The position numbers were made by a program, and so were the translations under genes. Positions 11,691 through 24,265 of a DNA stretch of 64,000 nucleotides are shown in pieces. Under the pieces are notes generated by a model that saw only the letters and a list, made by a program, of their open reading frames with translations, did no database searches and was not told where the DNA came from. Every line of letters starts with the position of its first letter. Positions within the stretch are counted from its first letter, which is position 1. This DNA is from Dermatemys mawii (Eukaryota; Chordata; Testudines; Dermatemydidae), in NCBI GenBank assembly GCA_007922305.1, contig ML677343.1:31303987-31367986 (forward strand), given 5' to 3'.

Positions 11691-12240
11691 GTAACCTTCA
11701 TAGCTTTCAATTTGCCAAAAGATCCCACTGTAAATCAGGAAAGCGGGGCTTCGAGGGAGGCATCCTTCCCCAGGAAAGGAGTAAAACAGTGTCCTTTCTT
11801 AAAAGTCTGTTTACTCATTCACTATCATTTGTACATACTGCGCTGTGAATCGCGAGGAATCCAATTTAATCTGTGGTATTAATAGTGTACCTGTCGCTGT
11901 GGTATGTAGACTTTGATTTAAGCTTTCGAAGGAAGCTCTGTTCCTGGACTTGACTCTATTCGCTCTTGGTCAGAGAGCGCTTACTACTGAAAATCTCTTC
12001 ACCTGGCCCTCCCTTGCTCAGGACTAGTACTGGAAAAGCTAGCCTCTTCCTCTTATTGCATAGGCACCCTCCATTTAGGCATCCTCCATATAGACACCCC
12101 CAATATACACATTGTGCTTTGTTACACTCTCAAAGATACTCCTGAATGGACCGACTCTACATAGTTGAAGCTGCATAAGAAAGCCCTTTAAATACCTACA
12201 ATCTGTTCATCAGGTCAGGTTTTTAGACATTTTCCTGAAT

Positions 12241-12355
12241 AAGAACATAAGAAAGGCCGTACTGGGTCAGACCAAAGGTCCATCTAGCCCAGTATTCTGT
12301 CTACCAACAGTGGCCAATGCCAGGTGCCCCAGAGTGAGTGAACCTAACAGGTAAA
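12241..12355 (-). repeat. CR1-family LINE 3' end (second subfamily)
   Basis: AAGAACATAAGAAAGGCCGT followed by CTGGGTCAGACCAAAGGTCC and CCAGTGGCCAATG-type text is a very common turtle/crocodilian repeat. I read it as the reverse of a CR1-type 3' end. The + strand form of the same tail ends at 38012 (TGACCATTCTTATGTTCTTA). Confidence 0.75.
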
Positions 12356-13967
12356 CTGCATTTCCTGGTCCAGAGTGCAGAAGACTTGGAACTATGGTTG
12401 GCATATGATGATCTGTACTGTGGCAAAAGCACTTTACTCTGTATCCAAATGTGTTGTGATTTCAGATGGCCAAAAGCATATGAGGGGAAAGTATAATTCA
12501 GTAGTTGCTGTTATTTGCTGTTGGGATTGAGGACCTTTCCTTTTCTGTGCAATTACTTCAGTATGACTTGTCGGTCTTTGGTTTGCTGATTGGTTATGTT
12601 TCGGACCACTCCATTATGATTCATTATTTTTGAAATGCAAGAAGAATAAAGAAACTTTTAAATGAATGGGAATTTTAAATGACTTGTTTATGCCAAATTT
12701 TACATTTATTTTAGTTTTTTTTTAATAATAGAGCTTGGCAAATGATATAATACACAATTATCTAAAATACAGTAGTTAATTCTTTATGGCTCGGATTTTC
12801 AGAAGCTAAGGGATTTAGGTACCCAAATAACAATGAAATGTGTTAGCCAGGTGTTTGAAAATGAGCCTGTGTGTCTTCAGTACATCTGTGGTGATGGGTC
12901 TACTTATGGATTATTATTTCTGAGTTTCTTTAGGATTACATTCACTATTTACGTCAATATTTCTACTGAAATAGATTTCATTTTACATATCCTCAAAAAT
13001 CATACTTTCAATATGACTGTAATTTCAGTGATATTTATTTCACGTATCATCCTTTCTTTACCATTGTAACATTATCTTTGAGGTGTATTTTATTACATGC
13101 ACATATATGCACCCTCTGTATTAAGAAGTGCCAGTATTATGGTTGCTCATGCAATTCTTTTATGTGCAACTGCAACAACGTCCTCCAGTTCTAGAAACTT
13201 TTTTTAAAGACTCCTTTGCACCTCCAGTATTTGCTGCAGCCCTTTGTTTGGCGAGAGAGGATGCCCCAACCTACTGAAATAGCTTTTCTTTGTCCCAGGG
13301 GTTTGGTTTTGCTAAAATTTAAAGTGTTAAACATAGCCATTTCCTTTCTCTCATTTGCATAGATCAGGATAATGTTGGTAGCCATGCCAAATAATAACAT
13401 ATTGCTGCCGAAGCGTCCACAGCCACTCTACTGGGAGCACCTTGGAACAGCCACAATGGGGAGTCATTACAGTTGCATATAACAGAATCTGTTTTACCTT
13501 TATTCTTAAAAAGGAAATTGCATATAAAAATTATGTTAAAAAGAACATTATTTAGGTTCAAACTCTGGAAAGTTAGGAAATGCCAGATTTGTGGTTGCCT
13601 GGGCAATCTTCATTTTGCCTCCTTGTGTTTCTGCATTATAACACAATATTTAATTACATGATCACATACAATTTTTGCCACAGGACCCCTGCTCCATTAA
13701 GTCCCTAAGATGAACACACAATGGGCAAAATTAAAGTTGCACAGGCAGCAGTAAATCTAGCACTTGTAACTTTCAAGTGCTTAACTTCGCAACATAAATA
13801 ACATTATTTTAATATAATTGTGTGTACTGGACTGTAACAGCCGCATAGTGTCTCAACTTGTTTTTGTTAGCAGAGTTTTATGAGAAACAGAAGAGCTTTG
13901 ATGGAATATTATACCCACATAGACTCAGTATATTACATGTCAGATTGCTCTCAGTTGCTTTATATCT
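12356..13967. other. Unassigned AT-rich intronic sequence
   Basis: Nothing gene-like is visible. A motif GGCTCGGATTTTCAGAAGCT near 12788 looks like a fragment of an old interspersed repeat. Confidence 0.4.
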
Positions 13968-14150
13968 ATAGGTGCTGACTCCATGGGTGCTCAGGGGCTC
14001 AGGCAGCAAACGAAAAAATAGTGCTTATTAATCTTTTGTGGGCTCTTGTGCCCAGATCATAGCCCTGCTCTGCCCGAGGCCCCGATTGCCCCTCACATTG
14101 GAGGGGAGAGTAGAGAGGAGCTCCTTCTGGCAAAAACAAAAGTCAGTGCC
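13968..14150. mobile_element. hAT-like MITE, left part
   Basis: ATAGGTGCTGACTCCATGGG matches the terminal repeat of the element at 62433-62743 (ATAGGTGCTGAC... and ...GGAGTCAGCGCCTGTG). The right terminal repeat is missing or too diverged, so the end is approximate. Confidence 0.5.
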
Positions 14151-15547
14151 TGTGTTTATATCCCTTGTTTCTTGTGTCCAGTTTCTCATCCAGTTTCTCT
14201 ACTTTATTCCGGTAATGCTAACCAAAAGTCAGCAGTAATAACCCAAAGCCAGCTATTTGTGTATTTTGATATTGGCTTTTAATCTTCATAATTGAACTAG
14301 AAGTATTTGTCTCTCATTAAGTTGCTGCAGAAATGTTCTGTTCATCTAGTAGTTGCCCAGAACTGGAATATGAGACAGAGAAAATGAACTTCAAGTGCCA
14401 TTTGTTTTCAGATAAAATAAATACTTGGTTTCAAAATGTTTTGATTAAAAAATATCAGAGGCACCTTTGGAATATCTTCTTTCTTGTTGTTTTGCTTTCC
14501 TCTTTTTCATGTAATTATTTTACAAGCTAATGAAAAAAGGTTATGAACACAAGAAAGCTATGTACTCCGGGCCATAAATTACGAAGTCTGTAAAAGTAGT
14601 TAGCAGTGTTTGGTTAGATATAGATGAGATAAAATTTTATTCTGGCATGGGGGAAGAGTGCGAGATCTGAGACCCACCTGGAGTTCAGTGTTCGTGTTCA
14701 GAAGGCTCTGGATCAAATCTGTCTAAATTCCCATCTTTGCTAGATCCAGGCAGAACAGAGTAAGTTGCTCCTTAGTATCTGTCAGCAGTCTCCAGCTGGA
14801 GGAGTAGCTTGGTCAGATATTTCCTCAGTTCCTCTTTCAAGGTGTTTTGCTTTTTTGCTAATCCATACAGCTAAAAATGCTCCACCTTTCATAGTCATTA
14901 AGAATACCTACTGGTAATTACATTTGAATAGCTGGCTGCGGCCTCTAATACAGGAGGCTACAATGAGATCATATTTGTATTTTAAAAACTCTTTTATTAC
15001 AATAAAATGTGATTTGACATTTCTTCTGACTCTTGCCTTTAAGCAATCTTTGGAAACATGTTCAGTCAGTCTCTCTTTCTCTCAAAATATGTAATTTTGA
15101 TGATTTTTTGCTATAACATTTTTAAAGCACTCACGGAATTCTTCACTTTGACAGAAGTATGCTAAACATTTTAGAAATAATAATAATACATATTACTTAT
15201 GCATCTTTTTAAAACACACCTGTCTGACCATAGGCACATGAGCAACCAATGTTAAATTGAAACATTTCAGATTGGACTTTGATATAATAAACTCTTCTCA
15301 GTCCACTGCAAAGTATATTTCAGCTTACTCCTTGCTGCCCTAACTCAGTCTCTTCACACATGCAGCACAACCCCAAAATCATAAAACTCAATCAGTGTCA
15401 GACCAGGTTCTATAGTCTGGGACTCTGCTGAGAACATTGTATTCTCAGTCAGCTCCTGCTTAACAAGCTATTCAACAGACGTTAACTTATTAGCCAGATG
15501 AGTCAGATGTTTTTTCAAATGAATATTTATTAACAATTATTGTTTGC
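14151..15547. other. Unassigned AT-rich intronic sequence
   Basis: No named feature. The part from about 15300 to 15540, together with 15830-16080 on the other side of the Penelope-like hairpin, may be one older element split by it, but I found no paired ends. Confidence 0.35.
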
Positions 15548-15796
15548 AGTGTTGTTGTAGCTATGTTTTTTGTCCCAGGATATTAGAGAAACAAAGTAGG
15601 TGCGGTAATACCTTTTATTGGGACCAACTTCATTGGTGAGAGACAAGTTTTTGACCTACAGGGAGCTCTTCTTTGATTCAGAACTCTGTATAGCTCAAAA
15701 GTTTCTCTTTCACCAACAGAAGTTGGTCCAATAAAAGATTTTACTTCAGCCACCTTTGTCTCTCTATTAACAAGGCTGTCTAAAACAACAAAACAA
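15548..15796. mobile_element. Penelope/Neptune-like retroelement remnant in hairpin form
   Basis: The left arm reads TGTTGTTGTAGCT, then GGATATTAGAGAAACAAAGT, then TTTTATTGGGACCAACTTC. The right arm is the reverse of the same text (AGAAGTTGGTCCAATAAAAG ... CCACCTTTGTCTCTCTATTA). The arms are about 100 bases each around a short centre. The consensus is a common reptile repeat whose longer copies, as I recall, encode a GIY-YIG domain of Penelope-like elements. Inverted terminal copies are known for that group. Confidence 0.6.
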
Positions 15797-15967
15797 ACCC
15801 TCATGGTTTAAGTGAAAACACTGAAAAACTCTTGATTTTAAACTCTTGTTTTTAATGAAAATGAAAATCTATAACAAAAAGGTGTGAGCGAAGGAGCTAA
15901 AAGCAGAATTCTTCAAGTCGACCAATTAGGAGGGTCATTTCAGTCTTAGCCCTGTCTCTGTTTACAA

Positions 15968-16050
15968 AATCTCACAGAAGATTCTTTTACGTACTGTTAG
16001 TCATAGTTACTCAATCTCACAGAAGATTCTCTTAAGTACTGTTACTCAAC
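15968..16050. repeat. Tandem duplication of a 45-base unit
   Basis: AATCTCACAGAAGATTCT... starts at 15968 and again at 16013. The two copies differ by a few substitutions and the second is slightly shorter. Confidence 0.85.
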
Positions 16051-16843
16051 GGAATCTATAACCCATTAAAGAATTAAAGCCTTTCCAAAGCAGTTCACTT
16101 TGCAGACCTCTTATTTACTCAGTTGTAACAGTGTAAAGCAGATTAGTATTTTATTAAGATTCATTTCTTTGCCTTTGTATTTTGGTTATCCATGATGGGT
16201 TTTATCTAATGAAATAAAACCATCCTCATATTCATTTCCTTTTTAAATTCCATGAGCCATGCCTTGGCTATTAAACTGTTTTGGCTTTTCCAGAGTTAAA
16301 TGCTCATTTGGTAAAGCAACATTGTCAGAGTTAAACAACTTAAAATGTAATTATAATGCATTAAAAAAACCCACACATTTTTCATTTTGTAATTCTTTCC
16401 CATCATAATCCTGTATGTTAGCTCTGCTGAACGAGAATTGAAGCAGTCCCATTTTGTTCTACTGGGTAATCCACTAGACACAAATATATAGGGCTAAGTG
16501 GTAGTGATTCCATGCCCACTTCATTCTGCTCCTTGTAAGCAGCCAGGGTATTGAAACACACAAAAATCCTGCTCTACAAATTCTTTACAGATCTGGATTC
16601 TTGTCAGTTGTAAACTTCTACCAGTTCACAAGCACAGAGCCAGAAAGAACGAATGGACAGTAGACACAACAGATGGGACTCCTAGAAGTTTGTGGACGAG
16701 TTGCCAGCCTTGAATTTGGGTTAACACTATTGGCAACCCTGTCTTTGGGAGCGGCTGATAATGGGAAGAATTACCAGGAGAGCAGTTTACAACAGATAGG
16801 GTCAAATGTAACAATCCTAGTGTAACTCTATTGCAGTCAGTGA
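16051..16843. other. Unassigned intronic sequence
   Basis: No exon or repeat family recognised. Confidence 0.4.
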
Positions 16844-16851
16844 AGTTAAAC

Positions 16852-17456
16852 CAAGGATGAGCGTACTATGGCCTGGAGGTTTTAATCTGGTATTCAGACT
16901 CCCGCCAGGGAGCAGGGTCTGGGGATTGTCCCGCTCGAGCTGGGGAGCAGGGTCAGGGGTTGCCCCTGCTCCGCACGTGCTGTAGATCCATACAGCTCCC
17001 AGAAGCCGGGGCATGTCCCCCTCTGTCTCCTACGCATAGGGCAGCCAGGGGACTCAGCATGCTGCCTCCCACCGCAAGTGCAGCCCCTGCAGCACCCATT
17101 GGCTGGGAACCATGGCCAATGAGACCTGCAGGGGTGGCGCCTGCAGACAGGACAACACGCAGAGTTGCCTGGCCATGCTTCTGCATAGGAGCTGGATGGG
17201 GGACATGCTGTTGCTTCCGTAAGCTGCTTGAGGTAAGCGCTGCCTGGAGCCTGCACCTCTGAGCCACCCCCACCCCTCCAGGCCCCGACTCCCTGCCTCA
17301 GCTCTGAACCTTTTCCCACCCTCCAACCTCCTCATCCCCAGCTGGAGCCCTCACCTCCTCCCACACTCCAACCCCCAATTTCATGAGCATTCATGGCCCA
17401 CCATACAATTTCCATACCCACATGTGGCCCTCAGCCAAAAGGTTTGCCCACCACTG
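16852..17456. mobile_element. hAT non-autonomous element with perfect 8-bp target duplication
   Basis: The left end CAAGGATGAGCGTACTATGG is a diverged form of CAGGGGTGGGCAAACTATGG seen at 46407. The right end reads AAAAGGTTTGCCCACCACTG. The 8 bases AGTTAAAC occur exactly before (16844-16851) and after (17457-17464), as expected for hAT insertion. The interior is GC-rich and has several long but meaningless frames on both strands. It shares its right part (AGCATTCATGGCC-CCATACAATTTC) with the 46407-46896 element, so they are one family. Confidence 0.9.
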
Positions 17457-17464
17457 AGTTAAAC

Positions 17465-20222
17465 CATAAATGTCTTTGTCTTAAAAGCTCAGATACTGGA
17501 GCAGGCCATATAGCTGATGAGGGAGCTGTCTGCTCAGGGAGGAGAAGGGGAGGTGTGCATGCACATACAAAGGAGTGACATAAGATTTGATACACTGGAT
17601 CTGTGCCACCAGAGGATCCTCTTACACTGCTGGCTATTTTGAAGCTCCTTGAAGGCCAAAATCTGATCGTGCTTCAATACAAAGCAGTCATGGCCACAGG
17701 AGGATCTGGGCCAAAACTTTCAGTGCATGGGAAATTTTGGGTCTGTCAAACTCATGATTGTCTTTTCACTCACACATAATTCAGCAGCATGATATGTATC
17801 CTTAATATTCAGACTGATTACTCTCTCACCCTATGATTTGGCAGGTCAGGTTAATTGCTTTGTTTTCTTTGGATGGAAAGTTTGCACTGTTATCGACCTA
17901 GGAATAAACAAAAATTCATTCTCAGACATGAGCCCAAATACTCTTTCTCCCGTCTTCAGTTAATAAGCTTTGTATTTGAAGTTGAAGTCGAACTGCAAAC
18001 CATAGTCAAAACGAGGGAAATACTCTTCACTTTCTCTGTAATGTAGATGAGGTATTACAATTTTCATGCATTTATGCAGAGTACTCATATGGAAGACTTT
18101 GTGATCCAGCCATGTTTATCTTGTACATAAAGTGTTGATCAAGCTGTTAAAACTCAGTGTGGGGATAGAAAGAAGGTTTTGCTACTTTTATACATCAGTT
18201 GTTATAGCCACATCAGAGTTTACGTATGGAACTAAATATAGCATCTGAGACTCTAGCTACCTTTATATTTTTTCTCATTTAAGAAAGTATTAAGAGCTCA
18301 CTTTTGTCCTTTTGATTATATGGTTTTAATGGAGCTGGCAGAGGAAATGCAGCGTGCAATTCAAGCTGCTCTAAAACTGTCTTACAGTCTAGTATTTCAT
18401 CAGTCATGCCCATGAACTCTCAAATATTTACCATAAAATAAATTGAATCCATTGTACACTAAACTTATCTTTATGTACAGTAATAAAATTGTTTACAGTT
18501 TGTATTGGTTAACTGCAATAACATCATTGCTTGGCAGGAGGATTTTCTGATTGAGTTTTTTCTTTCAGATTATACATGATCTACTGCAGTTTTTCTGTAG
18601 AGTAGCCTGTTCAGAATCAGACACTGTTGGATTTCTTTTAATTTTCCCTACTTACATGTCTATTCTGAAGTCTGTGATGGATCATCTCTGCCTTTTTTAT
18701 TAGATGCTTATTTGGATGGTGTTCTTTGCAAAAGGGAAATGTACATATGACTGTTTGAGTATGTGTGAGAGAGACTGCCTCATGTACATGGCCACATTTT
18801 CAGATTCGTGCTGTTACTGCAGTTGTGTGCACAACCTGTACTTAATATGTATCACAAGGTACTTTAATAGAATTCCATTTAGTAGTTTGAGATGTCCAAG
18901 CATATGAAAACTGCTTTCCCCTCATCAGGTAAGAAATTTCAGACAAGCACACAGCTAAAAATCTACTTGTTTTTGAAATCTCATCCTTGCCTTGGATTTC
19001 ATCCTCACTGAAGACAAATAAATGCCTTTTACCTGTCTGAAGAATTTTTACTTAGCAGTAACAAAATTGATAAGCATATAAAAAAAAAGCTCTCCTCATT
19101 GAAGGCACAAAACTCCAGATGTGTGCATGCATAAGATTCCTTTGTAATCTACATGGAATGGTGTGCAACCGAAGGGAGAATGTCTCTGGTCTGTTTTATG
19201 TTTTGTTCTGTTGCTCAGTGGAGATCCTGAAAACTCCTATGGGAGCTGTGTCATGTAGCTATTCTGCTGTTTCCTTATACAATGCCTTGATAGCTTAGAA
19301 ATTCATTTTGAATGTCAGATACTGTAGTCATGTTTTATATGGTGAAACCCCACTGATTTGTAATGGTTCAAGGAAGTGCATCCATCTGTATGGAACTTGG
19401 CTCTACATTCAAAAGAATTCTTTGTAAATAAAACTTGTAATGGGTATAGAGCAGGCCTGCGTGGGCCCCTGCAAAGAACACAGTAAATGTCATAGTAGGC
19501 CAGATCAATTATGAGAACAAAATGACAATATACTTTTACAGCAGTGGAAATTAGCACTATGGCAAATTTTGAACCCAGTACAGAAATATCAAAGGTCATC
19601 AAAGGTTCATCCCACAGTATTTGCCTTGTTGTAAACATTACTTAAGGCTAACTTTTTCCCTTGCTAGAGAAAAGAGTTGGGTTGTCTCTTGATATTTCAG
19701 ACCATGGTAATATTTTCTAATGTACAACATTCAGCAAAAGACCTAGCACAAACCCATGACAAATCATCTACTATGTCACTAGTCATACGTGTATTCAAAA
19801 TACACATAAGGTTTTGGGAGCAGGGGATGGTTGAAGTCTTCTGAACATTTTCATTTGTAGCTTTTAGAGTATATTGAAAAGTGACAAATACGGGTTTAAT
19901 ATAAAAACCTCCAGAAGAAATTGCCATCTGATTCTGGCATGCTCCTAATAGGAAGGCCCCAAGAAGCAAACCTTTGCATTGCTTAGTGGTTGAACCATCC
20001 TATGAGCCTCAAATCTTTTCTCTCACACTGCACGGGGACACCAGTGCTGCTATATCTGGCAGACTCCATACTAATGGAGGGTAGGGCGAGACTTGCCGTT
20101 TAGGAAGTCCTTTCCAGTTGTCTGCACATTTAATCAGGGAATCCTTACATAGTTGTCCTCAGGAGGTTGCAAAGCTGAGGGCTAGGAATTTCCTTAAAAC
20201 AAACACATTTTGTGCAAAATTT
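17465..20222. other. Unassigned intronic sequence
   Basis: AT-rich, with no exon, RNA gene or repeat family that I can name. The open frames here are short and show no recognisable motif. Confidence 0.4.
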
Positions 20223-20526
20223 TGTCTATGTGCACACTGAGAGTGAGATTCCCAGTTCACGCAGACATATTTGCGTTAGCTCTCTTCAGGCTAGCGTGCT
20301 AGAAATAGTAGTACGGCTGAGGTAGCCTGGGCAGCAGTGAATGGTGGTGCAGACTTTTGATGCCAGGTACAAACCCCCCTGAACTCCATGGGCATGGCGA
20401 GCCTGTGTTGCCACTTGCTGTTACCATCACTACAGAACTATTTTTAGCATGCTAGCTGGATTACAGTTAGCACAAATATATCTACACAGATTGTGACTCA
20501 CACCCTTAGCTCCAAGTGTAGATGTA
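20223..20526. mobile_element. hAT-like MITE
   Basis: Begins GTCTATGTGCACACTGAGAG and ends GCTCCAAGTGTAGATGTAAC, with diverged terminal inverted repeats that continue inward (GTGAGATTCCC against GTGACTCACACCC). Internal blocks GCTAGCGTGCTAGAAATAG and TTTTTAGCATGCTAGCT are mirrored. No coding capacity. Confidence 0.7.
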
Positions 20527-20888
20527 ACATAAATCTCTCACGCATCTGGGAAAATTGTCTGTTCACCATAGGCAAGTATGTCTGTCAAGGCCTGCTTGCT
20601 GCTGTTGACTTTTAAAATCCAATTAAAGTTCGTACAACATTAGCTACAGATGCAAGGAGATGTTAAATGGTTTTTACCCCTGTAGTGTTTGAATTATTCC
20701 TCAGTGTGTTATCCTGGCATTTGAAAATATATAAGAGATTGCTGAAGGCTTTTGCTCTGAGTCTGAAAGGGAGGAGGAGGCATTTTTAAGTTAATCTTTC
20801 CCAAAGCCGTTCTGCTACTTATCTCCTGCCTGTGTTGTTGAGTGCTCGGTGTGTTGCTATTCTACATTGAGTATGTGATCTAGTTTCT

Positions 20889-21176
20889 CAGGGCTTGGCT
20901 ACACTGACATTTTATAACACTGTAAACTTGCTGGTTCAGGTGTGAAAAATCACCCTCCTAAGCACAGCAAGTCTGAACACTTTAATACGCTAGTGTGGAC
21001 AGGCTCCAAGTGCTGGGAACCAGGCTCCGAGCTAATCCCCTCATGGAGGTGGAGTACCAGGCGCATGGGAGACCTCTCTCCCAGCTCTCGCACGCGACCA
21101 CACTCACACTTCAAAGTGCTGCCGCAGGAGTGTTTCCGCGGCAGCGCTTTGAAATGTCAAGTGTAGCCAAGCCCTA
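20889..21176. mobile_element. hAT-like MITE
   Basis: CAGGGCTTGGCTACACT at the left and AGTGTAGCCAAGCCCTA at the right form a near-perfect 16-base terminal inverted repeat. The interior is GC-rich toward the right, with GCTGCCGCAGGAG / CCGCGGCAGCGC forming a further hairpin. I could not define a clear target duplication. Confidence 0.85.
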
Positions 21177-21577
21177 AGTCTGACACAGGATCTCATTACC
21201 ACTCTATGAAAATTGGTAAGTGACAGCTGATTTCAAAAGGTCATGTGTGTTGAGCTCTCTCTCTCAGCGTATGCTTGGAATTTTCTAAGTATTTTCATAT
21301 TGTTGTGACTTTTGTTATATCCAGTTCATACAAGTAATGAAAATAAAATCTGGATCTAGTAGAAGTCACAAGTAACGTAAACTCTTATAAAGTGAAGTTC
21401 GGAGTCCTTGCATTTTGATTGCTGTCACAGTTACAAAAAGATGTAACCAATTAATTTTCTTCAGGAAGACTTTGGTACATAGGGATAAGATTTGATCCTG
21501 AAAATGCTGTCTTATTTGGAAGGAAAGAAAAATGTGTCAAAATCAGACTTCCCTGGTGCACATCAGACTGTAAACTT

Positions 21578-21711
21578 AGGGCTAAAATCTGCCACTGTTT
21601 TTCACAGAGCGTAATAATTCACTCCTCCAATAGGCCAGATGATTTCGATGGAGTCGCTTGTGGAGAGAGCATGGTACTTAATATCAAGTAACGGTGGCAG
21701 AATCTAGCCCT
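21578..21711. mobile_element. Short MITE with 22-base inverted ends
   Basis: AGGGCTAAAATCTGCCACTG at the left is complementary to CGGTGGCAGAATCTAGCCCT at the right with a few mismatches. Length 134 bases. No target duplication seen. Confidence 0.8.
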
Positions 21712-22029
21712 TCATATTTATTGATTGATTGATTAAGCCCAAAATTGTGTTGTGGTTTTCTACACAGATGTAGCATGTTCTGTGTTACATATGAAGGAAA
21801 AATGCTTTCTGTTACCACATGCTCTATGGAATCTTTATATTAATAGCATCTTGGCATTTTAATTTCCCAAGGCAGTCCCAGAAACCATCTGAGAGCTGCA
21901 AATCTGGTTCATAAATACTGTAATTTGTATCAGGACCAGATTTTATCAAGTCCAAATGTTTTTATTTCCAAAATGTTGAATCTATTTTAAGTCTTTATAC
22001 AAATCTGTAGGAATAGCCAGACATACAAA

Positions 22030-22199
22030 GCCAAATTCAGAGGTGATACGTTAAGAGTGTGCAGTAAGTTACTATGTGGGTATTATGTTAATTTTAAGTT
22101 GAAGTTATTTACACATCAAGGATGAAACCGTAAGTTACACCAATTTAGGCTTCCTTAGAGTTACCTCATACCACTTTACATATCACCTCTGAATTTGGC
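22030..22199. mobile_element. Short MITE with perfect 19-base inverted ends
   Basis: GCCAAATTCAGAGGTGATA (22030-22048) is the exact reverse complement of TATCACCTCTGAATTTGGC (22181-22199). The interior also has loosely mirrored TTACAC and GTAAGTTAC motifs. Length 170 bases. Family not recognised. Confidence 0.85.
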
Positions 22200-24238
22200 C
22201 ATGGAATAATTTCTATATATAGACACGTTACATTTGCTGATAACATTATGAGGTTCTTGCCTGTATCATTTTGAAGGCTACACGTTGTGAATCACTCACT
22301 TCTGCCAATCAAATGTGAGGTAATGTGTGTATATGCAAGAGAAGTCTATAGATTCAGTTTTATAAGTCCTATACCAGCTATTTAGTTCACAGTTTCTCTG
22401 TATAAGCTTAGATTCCTAAGAATTAAACTTTTATCAGACATTTGTTCTTCCCACAGTCTGAATGGAAAAAGGTTTCTTGCTGGCAGGACAAAAGATTGTC
22501 TAACAGCCTGGGGAATGTTACTACAACACTTTTTTTAAGTCATGAGAAAAACACTCTTTAAATATGTGTGTTATAAAAAGCTTGTGTTTTGATTTTAATA
22601 GTAAAACAAATTAAACATTTTAAAAGCAGGCTGTTTATGCTGCTCTTGAGTTTCAGTTCTGGTCTCGGGTTGTGTGGCCACACACATACATGAGGTATAT
22701 TTTGAGTGTGATTTTTTTTTTTCAATTCCTTCTCATTGATATGACGTTTCTGTATGAGGGTAAAATCCTGGTCAGGTTAAACTTAATATGTACAAGTATT
22801 CCTGAACAAAAAAAAGTGCTTACTGCATTTAATTTTAGGTTATACACAATTTTACATTATCCCAGCTGTGTATTAAACTGTGTTACAGAACTGGCAGTAT
22901 GTTTGGGAAAACCAGATGTGTACTCTAAGAAAACAATAGTTTCAGGTCCAGAGCTTTCATAGAGGTCTGCTTCAAATTCACACCCCATGTTGCTCTCCTT
23001 TTCCCTGAAAGAAATTGAGTTTTATTCAAAAATGTGGGTGGTTTTTTCTTTGTTGTTGTTTTTTAAATCCAAATAATGATTGGAAAGTTTAACATGTGTA
23101 CAAATATTATCTGGATATCACTTTAGAAAGAAAAGAACTTTGGTTGGCCCAGTGGCTCTGCTGGTAGTGAAATATCTTGCTCTATGGAAGACCCTGTTTT
23201 AAGATCAACCATAGGCCAGCAATGGCGTGAAGCTCTCAGATCAACAGGAAAGAAGAGAAGAGCTGTGCAGATTACATTACTGATAGACATTTCCTATTGA
23301 CAGGCCATAGAGTAGACATCAAGCTTGGCTTCTACGGCAGAGGAAAATAAATATTAAAGGTAAATGAGCAAATGGCAGCCCCATTCAAACTGTGTCATAT
23401 GCTTGGGCAATAAGTGTGTTCTTGATAATAGGCACATGGTTGGAGTCAAATCTGATGAACAAGGGAGAACCAATTCTCAGCTACCTGGGCCAGCTGTCCT
23501 CTACCCCATAAACAAAGAGAGAAGAACAGTAAATTGGCAGTGTGTTTCCTATATATGCTTATAATGAATTTAAGTAGTTTTCTAAGACATACTGGAGGTG
23601 AAGTGCGTAAACAATTTATTTCTGCTCTTTTGTATTTAAATCTTATGTACAGCTAGGTTTCAGTTACCAGTAATGTTACAAATGCTTTAGTATAATTTTT
23701 AGAACTTCATGGTATAGGCTTATGTTGCAGGCAAGCCACAAAACAAACCTGAAAACCCCAACTCAACAAAGATTTTTCTTATTTTCTCATTGTGAAATGT
23801 AACTGGGTCTCAACACAGATTTTTAATGGTCTGTATAATTCTTTCATGTCAGATTATTGGCTCCAAGTCAAGACAAGTTGATTAAAAAAAATAAATGAAA
23901 ACATCTATTCAATAACCAAGCCCTTCATTTTCACAAATGGGTAAATATCATCTGTGTAACTGTGACATTTAGAACTTGACATATTCAAACAACTTGATAG
24001 TCTGTTAGGATTCATTCTGATTTTATTAATCTAAATAAGAAAGCACATGTTTGCATTATTACAAAGGCTAATGTGGAAGAAGCATCAATTCACAGGCTTC
24101 TCTCGGGTATAATAAACATTTGTCCCGCTATCGCAGTGTCTAAAGATAACACAGATATGAAATAAAATTACTGAGCAAGGTTCTCCCCTGATGAAGAAAT
24201 TGAATGGATGCAATAAGGTCCCACCTGAAGAGCTGTGT
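22200..24238. other. Unassigned intronic sequence
   Basis: No exon seen. Around 23148 the text TGGCCCAGTGG resembles an RNA polymerase III A-box, and GATCAACC about 50 bases later is a poor B-box. It might be a worn tRNA-derived SINE, but there is not enough to call it. Confidence 0.35.
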
Positions 24239-24265
24239 ATGCGTGTGTGTGTGTGTGTGTGTGTG
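24239..24265. repeat. (GT)n microsatellite
   Basis: About 12 GT units, with one GC interruption at the start. Confidence 0.95.

Noticed and set aside
16894..17335. Several overlapping long frames on both strands
   Set aside because: They lie inside a hAT element with clear ends and target duplication, and have no protein motif.
23145..23215. Possible tRNA gene or tRNA-derived SINE (A-box like TGGCCCAGTGG)
   Set aside because: The B-box is poor and no cloverleaf can be drawn, so neither a tRNA gene nor a SINE can be supported.
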